Source: Litoribrevibacter albus (lineage in GTDB: Bacteria > Pseudomonadota > Gammaproteobacteria > Pseudomonadales > Litoribrevibacteraceae). From it: a stretch of DNA of 64,000 nt. The notes under the pieces are model-generated. The model did no database searches and had not been told where the DNA came from. It saw only the letters and a program-made list of their open reading frames with translations. The stretch's first letter is position 1. Each line of letters begins with the position of its first letter. The position numbers and the translations under genes were made by a program. Location of the stretch: positions 62,001 to 126,000 of the forward strand of contig NZ_BSNM01000011.1 in the NCBI RefSeq assembly GCF_030159995.1, written 5' to 3'. This document shows, piece by piece, positions 54,126 to 64,000 of the stretch.

Positions 54126-56816
54126 TTACTTTTTCTTGGGGGCTGCTTTTTTCTTAGCAGGTTTCTTGGATTCGGTATAGGTCCACTTTTTAGTGTCCTG
54201 ATCATAGAAACCAGTCCAACCCGTTGCTTTACCTTCAGCGTTTTCAGTCATCAGGTATTGCTGTTTAGTTTTACGGCTGAAACGTATCTGAGCCTCATTT
54301 CCATTCTCGTCGCGGGCTTCCCCTTCCAATAGGAAATGATATTTAGGATCGATCTCAGCTTTGTGCGGTAACAGCTCTACTACTTTTGGAGCACGCGTCT
54401 CACGGTTTTTCGGGAACTGACTCGCCGCCAGGAACATACCTGTCGCTCCATCGCGCAGAATGTAATGGTCATCTACCTTCTGACACTTCAACTCTGGCAT
54501 CGGAACCGGGTCCATCTTCGGTGGCGCAGGCTCACCGTTCTTCAGGAGCTTACGGGTGTTCTTACACTCTTCATTGGTACAACCAAAATACTTACCAAAA
54601 CGGCCGGTTTTCAGTTGCATTTCAGAGCCACATTTATCACATTCAATCACAGGACCATCATAACCTTTAATTTTGAAGGTACCTGCCTCAAGCTTGTAAC
54701 CAGAACACGCTGGGTTGTTACCACAGATGTGCAGTTTACGAGACTCATCAATGAGGTAACTTTCCATCGCGTTATCACAAATCGGACAACGCTCTTTTTG
54801 ACGAAGTGCTAGCGTTTCCGCTTCGTCCTGCTCGCTTTCGGTACTGCCTTCTACAACCGCAACAGCATCTTCACCTGGAGCCAGATTCAACGTTTTCTTA
54901 CACTGTTCGTCTTTCTTAAGCGCATAACCAGAACACGCTAGGAAAACACCCGTTGTCGCATTACGAATCAACATGTTGCGACCACAATCGGGACACATAA
55001 TATTGGTTTCGGTAGGCGTATTTGGACGCATACCCTCATCAGATTCAGCGTGATCTAACTTGGTTTTGAAGTCGCCGTAGAATTCATTGAGCAAGGCTTT
55101 CCATTCTTTAGAGCCTTCTGCAACATCATCCAACTGTTCTTCCATGCCCGCTGTAAAACCATAATCCATTAGATTATTAAAGCTTTCCAACAAGCGATCA
55201 GTAACAATTTCGCCCATCTTTTCAGCATAGAAACGCTTATTTTCTAAACGAACGTAGCCACGATCCTGAATGGTTGAAATGATTGATGCGTAGGTAGAAG
55301 GACGACCAATGCCACGCTTCTCTAATTCTTTTACCAAAGCAGCTTCACTAAAACGTGCAGGTGGTTTGGTAAAGTGTTGCTTGGCCTCAACATTGTTAAG
55401 ATCCAGCTGATCACCCTGCTGCAAATCAGGCAAAGTAATATCGTCTTCTTTCTTAGCAATTTGCGGCATTACTCGGGTGTAACCGTCAAAACGAACCACA
55501 CGGCCTCGAGTACGCAATTCAAACTCACCCGCAGTAACCGTAATAGTGGTAGAGGTGTATTCAGCCGGAACCATCTGACAGGCCACAAACTGGCGCCAAA
55601 TAAGTTCATACAGACGTTGAGCATCACGCTCCATATCCGACAAAGAAGCGCCTGATCGATTTACATCAGAAGGACGAATCGCCTCGTGCGCCTCTTGGGC
55701 TCCTTCTTTCGAAGAATACACATTTGGATTCTCAGGTAGATACTTGTCACCGAAGTTATCATCAATAAAGCCACGACAAGCTTCTACAGCGTCTTTACTC
55801 AATGCGGTTGAGTCAGTACGCATATATGTAATGTAACCCGCCTCATAGAGCCTCTGAGCAAGCATCATGGTCTTTTTCACACCAAAGCCTAAGCGAGTAC
55901 TTGCTGCCTGCTGTAGCGTAGACGTGATAAACGGTGCCCCCGGCTTGGATTTGGTTGGCTTATCTTCACGCTTAGTAACACTGTATGCAGCTGTTTCAAG
56001 TTTCGCGACAGCTGCTTGAGCCTGGGTCTTATTGACCGGACGGAAATTCTCGCCATTATGTTTAGCAACCTGAAACTTAATATTGCTATCCGCAGCATGA
56101 TTCAGAAAAGAGAATGCTTCCCAATATTCTTCCGGATTGAATGCACGAATCTCACGTTCACGATCAACCACAAGTCGAACAGCAACCGATTGCACCCGTC
56201 CTGCTGATAACCCTCGGGTAATCTTACTCCATAGCAAAGGCGAAACCATGAAGCCAACAACTCGATCCAAAAAGCGTCGCGCTTGCTGTGCATTCACACG
56301 AGCCATATTTAACTCATCAGGATGCTCAAACGCTTCTTTGATCGCAGTCTTAGTAATCTCGTTAAACGTAACGCGACTGAAACGATCTTCTTCACCGCCA
56401 ATCACTTCACGCAAATGCCATGCGATCGCCTCTCCCTCTCTATCCAAATCGGTTGCGAGATAGATGTGGTCGGCGCTCTTGGCTAATTTCTTTAATTCAT
56501 CAACAACTTTCTCTTTGCCAGGCAAGACTTGATACTTGGCAGACCAGTCCTTTTCAGGATCTACGCCCATTTTTTCAATCAGCTGTTTGTGAGCCTTTTC
56601 CTTTTTATATGCGGCCTTAGCTTCCGGAGCCATCTTCCGGGTCTTAGCTGCTTCAGCGGCTCTTGCTTTGGTGTCCACTGGTTTCTTTGAACCAGCCCCC
56701 GTTGGCAAATCACGAATGTGACCCACGCTCGACTTAACAACAAAGTCGTTTCCTAGATATTTATTGATGGTCTTTGCCTTTGCAGGGGACTCCACAATTA
56801 CCAAAGATTTTGCCAT
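54126..56816 (-). CDS. topA: DNA topoisomerase I
   Basis: Type IA topoisomerase that relaxes negative supercoils. It is 896 residues from the start I chose, at 56816 (ATG GCA behind AAGGAA), seven codons inside a longer frame. The TOPRIM domain opens it ([20 protein letters not shown], the [10 protein letters not shown] pair), the catalytic tyrosine lies in [15 protein letters not shown], and zinc ribbons follow ([24 protein letters not shown]). A lysine-rich tail ends it, as in pseudomonads, replacing the E. coli C-terminus. Confidence 0.96.
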   Translation of the reverse strand: MAKSLVIVESPAKAKTINKYLGNDFVVKSSVGHIRDLPTGAGSKKPVDTKARAAEAAKTRKMAPEAKAAYKKEKAHKQLIEKMGVDPEKDWSAKYQVLPGKEKVVDELKKLAKSADHIYLATDLDREGEAIAWHLREVIGGEEDRFSRVTFNEITKTAIKEAFEHPDELNMARVNAQQARRFLDRVVGFMVSPLLWSKITRGLSAGRVQSVAVRLVVDREREIRAFNPEEYWEAFSFLNHAADSNIKFQVAKHNGENFRPVNKTQAQAAVAKLETAAYSVTKREDKPTKSKPGAPFITSTLQQAASTRLGFGVKKTMMLAQRLYEAGYITYMRTDSTALSKDAVEACRGFIDDNFGDKYLPENPNVYSSKEGAQEAHEAIRPSDVNRSGASLSDMERDAQRLYELIWRQFVACQMVPAEYTSTTITVTAGEFELRTRGRVVRFDGYTRVMPQIAKKEDDITLPDLQQGDQLDLNNVEAKQHFTKPPARFSEAALVKELEKRGIGRPSTYASIISTIQDRGYVRLENKRFYAEKMGEIVTDRLLESFNNLMDYGFTAGMEEQLDDVAEGSKEWKALLNEFYGDFKTKLDHAESDEGMRPNTPTETNIMCPDCGRNMLIRNATTGVFLACSGYALKKDEQCKKTLNLAPGEDAVAVVEGSTESEQDEAETLALRQKERCPICDNAMESYLIDESRKLHICGNNPACSGYKLEAGTFKIKGYDGPVIECDKCGSEMQLKTGRFGKYFGCTNEECKNTRKLLKNGEPAPPKMDPVPMPELKCQKVDDHYILRDGATGMFLAASQFPKNRETRAPKVVELLPHKAEIDPKYHFLLEGEARDENGNEAQIRFSRKTKQQYLMTENAEGKATGWTGFYDQDTKKWTYTESKKPAKKKAAPKKK

Positions 56817-56936
56817 ACGTTCCTTACTCATCACCAAAAAAAATGTCAGCGCTGATGCATCTGTAGAATTATTATTGTCCGAATATATAGGGGTAATTCT
56901 TCACAGGGTCAAGAAAAGTTTAGAAATATCAAAGAC

Positions 56937-56964
56937 AAAAAAGCCGAGGAGAACCTCGGCTTTT
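56937..56964 (-). terminator. terminator of the fadBA operon
   Basis: AAGCCGAGG with CCTCGGCTT around AGAA, flanked by A and T runs. On the minus strand it lies just past the fadA stop and has a T6 tract. Confidence 0.9.
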
Positions 56965-56983
56965 CTGCAAATCAGGGCCTAAA

Positions 56984-60336
<3,353 letters not shown>

Positions 60337-60900
60337 CAACTGATCTCCACGCTATGTTTTAGCTATTTTTGGTCGAAACTGGAAAACTAAACTTTTGAAA
60401 AGCTTATAATTTCCAGCATTCCTCTTTGCTGACCTAAGCACACTACACTTGGCAATATGCCAAATCAGCTCCCTTACCAGGGTGTAATCAAGAACCTAAA
60501 AACCGTTCAAATGTTAAACAATTCATACGCTCGTTTGATTCTTAGTGCGCACACCATGAGTAAAAATGGAAGGAATGTCAATCCTTTCTTTCGATCCGGC
60601 AAATGTCGAAAATCGACAAAAAACAGCGAAACCTTAGGTTTTTATTGACATATCAACCATTTACTTTGGTGAAACATATTTCCCTTTGGCCCCCTTGTAA
60701 TGGGGTTTAAATCCCGAAAGACAACTGATGTATCGGATGGGTCGCTTAGGCAAAGTGCACATCAGCATAGTAGACTGTTGATAATTCATCCACGCATAGT
60801 CAAACCATTTATCTGAGGAGAACTTTTATTTTCCGAAAGATTGATATACAACAAGCAGCCCCCATATTCAGCCTTTAAGATTTTTAAAAAGAACGCGGTA
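60337..60900. promoter_or_regulatory. divergent region between fadB and mksF
   Basis: This 564-base gap separates two divergent operons and holds both promoters. It includes a palindrome, TTGGCAATATGCCAA (60449-60463), a 7-bp pair CTGATGT/ACATCAG (60725-60731, 60759-60765) and a GGGG/CCCC hairpin near 60690. A 62-codon frame at 60457 has no ribosome site or family, so I do not call it. Confidence 0.45.
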
Positions 60901-62169
60901 ATGATATCCCCCAAACGTATTGTGCAAACCTTGCTGGATCATTGGCCTACCATTCAGGCTCTGATTGTCAGAAATGAAAATGGAAGCTTTACCTTCCAGA
61001 ATTTGCAGTCTCTGATTCAGCACCACAACCCGGCGTACACCTCTGAACAGAGTTTCAAGGAAGCACAGAGACTACTATCTAACGAACTGGTTATTCCGTT
61101 AGCAAAATCCAGTGAGCTGGAACTCAATCTTCCGATTTTAGAGTTCGGTCAATTCCTGCTGGATGAGCATTCGTTAGGATTAGCCGAGGAAGTATCCGTC
61201 CTTATCGATGATATGGATCGACTCACTCAACGAGTTCAGTCTGCCGCTGCAGATCGCGATGCTTATGAAGTAAAACGAAACCTGTATAAATTGGATGACC
61301 GAATTCGCAAGGTCATCAAGCACTTCCAGCACAACGAAGTTGCCATCGCCAACTTGGTTGAAGAAGCCAAATCCCAGAAATCTTCGATTCCACTGGAAAA
61401 ACGTTACGCCTCAGTTCTGGAAGCCTTTGATCAATACATCGAACCCATGCTCGATATGCTCGATATTTTCGGCAAGTTTCGACTTACCAGTGATCGTATT
61501 GAAGACTTGTTGTCCAACCTGATCGAAGCCGCTGACACCACCGGCCAAATGAAGCGAGAGCAACAAAACTTCATCAACCTTCGAAGCCGTGTATTAGAAG
61601 TCTTTCAGCTAGGTCAGCAAAGCTTACGTCGTTCCACCGACCTATTGATGCCACTGAGAGATGAACTGCGGAAAAACACCGAAGTTACCCGTGCTGTTTC
61701 TAAAGTTCTGGCGAACATCCGTAAGCTGGGATTAAATCACCACGTTCACAATGTAATGCCTGTCATTGCTACCGAAACGGCTCGTCATAACCTAGGTTTG
61801 CATCGACACATTGTCAGCTATCTGGCAGACGTCATTGAAACCAAAGAAGATGAGATTTACTTGCCGGATGATGACCAACTGACACCATACGAGCCCATTG
61901 ATGTCCCTGACTTCCACGAAGTATTGGCCACAACACCCACTAAGCAAACCGACGATTACCTGGCTTGGCTGAAAGAAACCTACCAGGATATCCCGTCTGA
62001 TGAGCTGCTCTACTTATACCTTCAGCTAATCGAGAACAATCAGATTGAATTGGCCGAACACAGAGAGCGACGGGAATATTTAGTAAATAAGACACGATTG
62101 ATCGCCCACACCCTGGGTGGCCGTAAGCTAACAGAGACGCCAGAAACCACATCGGCGGACAATCACTAA
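60901..62169 (+). CDS. mksF: condensin kleisin subunit MksF
   Basis: First gene of a bacterial condensin operon. The 422-residue, mostly helical protein has an N-terminal winged helix (about 1-65), a long helical middle with coiled-coil stretches (VSVLIDDMDRLTQRVQ onward), and a C-terminal winged helix (about 360-410) that meets the SMC head. I start at ATG 60901; the frame is open 60 bases further up, but that part is not protein-like. MksF bridges the SMC dimer and binds MksE. The same subunit is named JetA in Wadjet plasmid-defence operons. Confidence 0.83.
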   Translation: MISPKRIVQTLLDHWPTIQALIVRNENGSFTFQNLQSLIQHHNPAYTSEQSFKEAQRLLSNELVIPLAKSSELELNLPILEFGQFLLDEHSLGLAEEVSVLIDDMDRLTQRVQSAAADRDAYEVKRNLYKLDDRIRKVIKHFQHNEVAIANLVEEAKSQKSSIPLEKRYASVLEAFDQYIEPMLDMLDIFGKFRLTSDRIEDLLSNLIEAADTTGQMKREQQNFINLRSRVLEVFQLGQQSLRRSTDLLMPLRDELRKNTEVTRAVSKVLANIRKLGLNHHVHNVMPVIATETARHNLGLHRHIVSYLADVIETKEDEIYLPDDDQLTPYEPIDVPDFHEVLATTPTKQTDDYLAWLKETYQDIPSDELLYLYLQLIENNQIELAEHRERREYLVNKTRLIAHTLGGRKLTETPETTSADNH

Positions 62170-62218
62170 TTTTTTGAATGGAAATTCTCTGGTCTCAGCA
62201 CCAGCGTTTAGACTCATT

Positions 62219-62983
62219 ATGAATAACGAAGACACTAACTTTTCGACCCTAGACACCTCTACTTTTGGAGCTCAATCATCAAACCAATTGCCATCTAACA
62301 AATCGCCATCTGACCAATCGACATCAGCACACCGATCCGGCATTGGCATGAGCAGTTCTAGTTACACCCAAAGTAACCCAATGACAGGCACAAACATCAT
62401 CGATCTAAGCCAACTGACATCACTGACAACCATCTATCAAAAGCTGATGTCAGGTTTTCACATTACTGAAAACGACCTGATCTTATGGCAATCTCTGGAT
62501 CAGCACCTGAGTTCATACCAAGCATTATTCAGCGGCTTAGGTTACAACCTTATAAAGGATGCCAGAGGCTACTTCTACTTTTCGACGCCAGACACCTCAG
62601 TCACCATGACCAAAACGTCACGTCGAATTGCACTCTTCCTTTATACCCTCATCGAGTTTTGGGCAGACAAAGGTTATGACCCGGTAGCAGCACTCTTTGA
62701 ACAAACACTGAGTCGCGATACCTTTGAAAAGTTGTTCCATCAGAATGCCTCAATATACGAACAGATTGACATCACCAGCCCGTCAGACATCCGTAACGAA
62801 GTCATCAAACGTATGGTGCGTTTAGGCTTCGCAAAAGAAATCGGTAAAGAATATAAGTTACTGGCTCCCTGCTACCGCTACATTGATGCCGTCATGGAGT
62901 TGTCAGATAAATTCTCAATGTCAGATTCACCCTTAGATGATGAAGATGAACAAGCCACGTTAGTCCCTGAGGAGAATCAATAA
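62219..62983 (+). CDS. mksE: condensin accessory subunit MksE
   Basis: A 254-residue protein of two winged-helix domains (about 70-150 and 150-235), preceded by a low-complexity Ser/Thr/Gln-rich segment (about 5-60) that contains degenerate SPSDQ/SNKSP repeats. It corresponds to MksE (JetB) and binds the kleisin. I start at ATG 62219, although no clear ribosome site was seen; a TTG at 62174 is also in frame. Its stop overlaps the mksB start (TAATG), so the stoichiometry is probably set by coupled translation. Confidence 0.78.
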   Translation: MNNEDTNFSTLDTSTFGAQSSNQLPSNKSPSDQSTSAHRSGIGMSSSSYTQSNPMTGTNIIDLSQLTSLTTIYQKLMSGFHITENDLILWQSLDQHLSSYQALFSGLGYNLIKDARGYFYFSTPDTSVTMTKTSRRIALFLYTLIEFWADKGYDPVAALFEQTLSRDTFEKLFHQNASIYEQIDITSPSDIRNEVIKRMVRLGFAKEIGKEYKLLAPCYRYIDAVMELSDKFSMSDSPLDDEDEQATLVPEENQ

Positions 62984-64000
62984 TGCCACACACCAATACT
63001 CAGTACGGCCTAACTAAACTGGCATTACTTAACACTGCGGGCTATTCAAAGTGCGTTATCCCATTGGACAAACCGGTTTCAATCTGCGCACCCAATAACA
63101 CGGGTAAATCGTCCGTTATTAATGCGCTGCAATTCCCACTGATTAACGATCTGAGATTGACCGAGTGGGATGGTCACTCCATTGAAGAAACACGAAAGTT
63201 TTACTTTTCGTCTGACCGTTCTTTCATCTTATTAGAAGCAAACCTTCCCGAAGGAAAGGTAGTCATTGGCGTTGCAGGCTTAGGTCCTGTGGCAGGCTAT
63301 GAACACCAGTTTTTTACTTATCAGGGCGAACTGAATCTTGATGATTATTATGAAGACCGAAAACTACTGAAATACAGTAAAGTCTTTATTGATCTGAACA
63401 ATCGAGGCGCGAACCCGGTTGAACTCAAGCCGAATGAATTGAATGCGCTATTGACTGGTGGTCCGACCAAGTTCGACAGCCGAGTTAATCTAAGAATGGT
63501 GCCTCTAGCCAACAACAGTGATGCACCTATTTATAAAGAAATTTTCCGTAAGATTCTGAATCTCCACAACCTGTCAGCACAAGACGTTAAACGCTTCATC
63601 CTTAAAGTCTTTGATCGTGCCATCAGTGCCGGTGCCATCGACTTTTATGAAGTCTGGCAATCGTCCTTTGAGCAGGTGAACAGAGCTCGTAAACAGCTAG
63701 AGCTATTAGAATCTCAACAAGATGCCGTTGAATCTCTGGAACAACTCCGCCAAAAACGCGGAGAACTGAAAGGCAAACTTAGTCATCTTCAGCCCAAACT
63801 GGATATTGCCCTGACCGAATGGGATGACTACATTCAAAGCAACCGTGACGAACTGAGTGAAGAACTGGAAAGCATCGTCTTCCAACAGTCCGGCTTGGCC
63901 GAACAAAACCAGCTCTACACCAACCAGCTGAATCAGGTTGCGATTGATCTCGCTGACATTGAACGTTGGTTGGCTGACTACGCCCGTTTGGATCAAGAGT
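62983..64000 (+). CDS. mksB: condensin SMC subunit MksB, 5' part
   Basis: The first 339 codons of an SMC-type ATPase that run past the window end. The Walker A motif is APNNTGKSS (about residues 36-44), as in MukB/MksB, and a coiled coil begins at about residue 220 (QVNRARKQLELLESQQ...). The rest, with the hinge and the signature and Walker B motifs, lies outside. It would form the ring that holds DNA. Whether a nuclease gene (mksG/jetD) follows decides between a chromosome condensin and a Wadjet defence system. Confidence 0.85.
   Translation, partial: MPHTNTQYGLTKLALLNTAGYSKCVIPLDKPVSICAPNNTGKSSVINALQFPLINDLRLTEWDGHSIEETRKFYFSSDRSFILLEANLPEGKVVIGVAGLGPVAGYEHQFFTYQGELNLDDYYEDRKLLKYSKVFIDLNNRGANPVELKPNELNALLTGGPTKFDSRVNLRMVPLANNSDAPIYKEIFRKILNLHNLSAQDVKRFILKVFDRAISAGAIDFYEVWQSSFEQVNRARKQLELLESQQDAVESLEQLRQKRGELKGKLSHLQPKLDIALTEWDDYIQSNRDELSEELESIVFQQSGLAEQNQLYTNQLNQVAIDLADIERWLADYARLDQE

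Noticed and set aside
60457-60648. A 62-codon frame between fadB and mksF
   Set aside because: No ribosome site, biased toward Lys and Asn, no recognised family; it is better read as regulatory DNA of the divergent operons.
60680-60715. A possible tRNA-like T-arm (GGTTTAAATCCCG)
   Set aside because: No acceptor stem, anticodon arm or CCA could be found around it; it is a chance match.

Overview
The window reads as chromosome of a free-living, aerobic, Gram-negative gammaproteobacterium, most likely a marine relative of Pseudomonas/Oceanospirillales. Grounds: a caa3-type cytochrome oxidase cluster in the pseudomonad order, fadB-fadA next to topA, an mksFEB condensin operon, DUF6586 and DUF4404 proteins, several c-di-GMP proteins and an AT-leaning mid-range base composition. 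No rRNA, tRNA, prophage, complete insertion sequence or CRISPR array was seen. Most of the window is housekeeping DNA. Family assignments rest on motifs read from the translated sequence, without database searches.

Layout. 1-8.9 kb: a small Sel1-like exported protein, then coxB-coxA-ctaG-coxC, a DUF2909 protein, SURF1, an unnamed membrane protein, ctaA and ctaB (oxidase structure plus haem A synthesis). 8.9-15.6 kb: a FecR-domain protein convergent with a CHASE2 adenylate/guanylate cyclase, a large 7TMR-DISM/PAS/GGDEF/EAL protein and a small cytochrome c. 15.6-20.1 kb: DUF4404, msrA, an exported one-haem protein, a LysR regulator and a glutathione transferase.

20.4-25.8 kb is the most unusual part: a tightly packed seven-gene operon. 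Its first four genes match the azomycin (2-nitroimidazole) pathway known as rohP, rohQ, rohR and rohS: a PLP-dependent arginine oxidase of the MppP/RohP type, a PIN-like small protein in the place of the cyclodehydratase, a DapA-like aldolase and a haem-oxygenase-like diiron N-oxygenase. They are followed by a Rieske protein, a DoxX membrane protein and a methyltransferase that keeps the double-glutamate loop of protein arginine methyltransferases. I infer that the cluster turns L-arginine into 2-aminoimidazole and then a nitroimidazole, possibly N-methylated.

26-41 kb: a DksA-like zinc-finger protein, a compact three-way-junction DNA/RNA element, a VOC protein, a DUF2156 protein with a methyltransferase, a methyltransferase with a coupled zinc-ribbon protein, RNase II, another methyltransferase, a hemerythrin-like protein, a flavin reductase, tcdA, a CHASE4/GAF/GGDEF cyclase, rsuA, an rsmC-like gene and dinB. 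41-52.8 kb: an RND efflux pair, trhP (yegQ), three small conserved proteins, the tail-specific protease prc, decayed remnants of a type I secretion system and a DUF6160 exported protein. 53-60.4 kb: yaaA, topA, fadA and fadB on the minus strand. 60.9 kb to the end: mksF, mksE and the first third of mksB, a condensin (MksBEF) or, if a nuclease gene follows, a Wadjet plasmid-defence locus.
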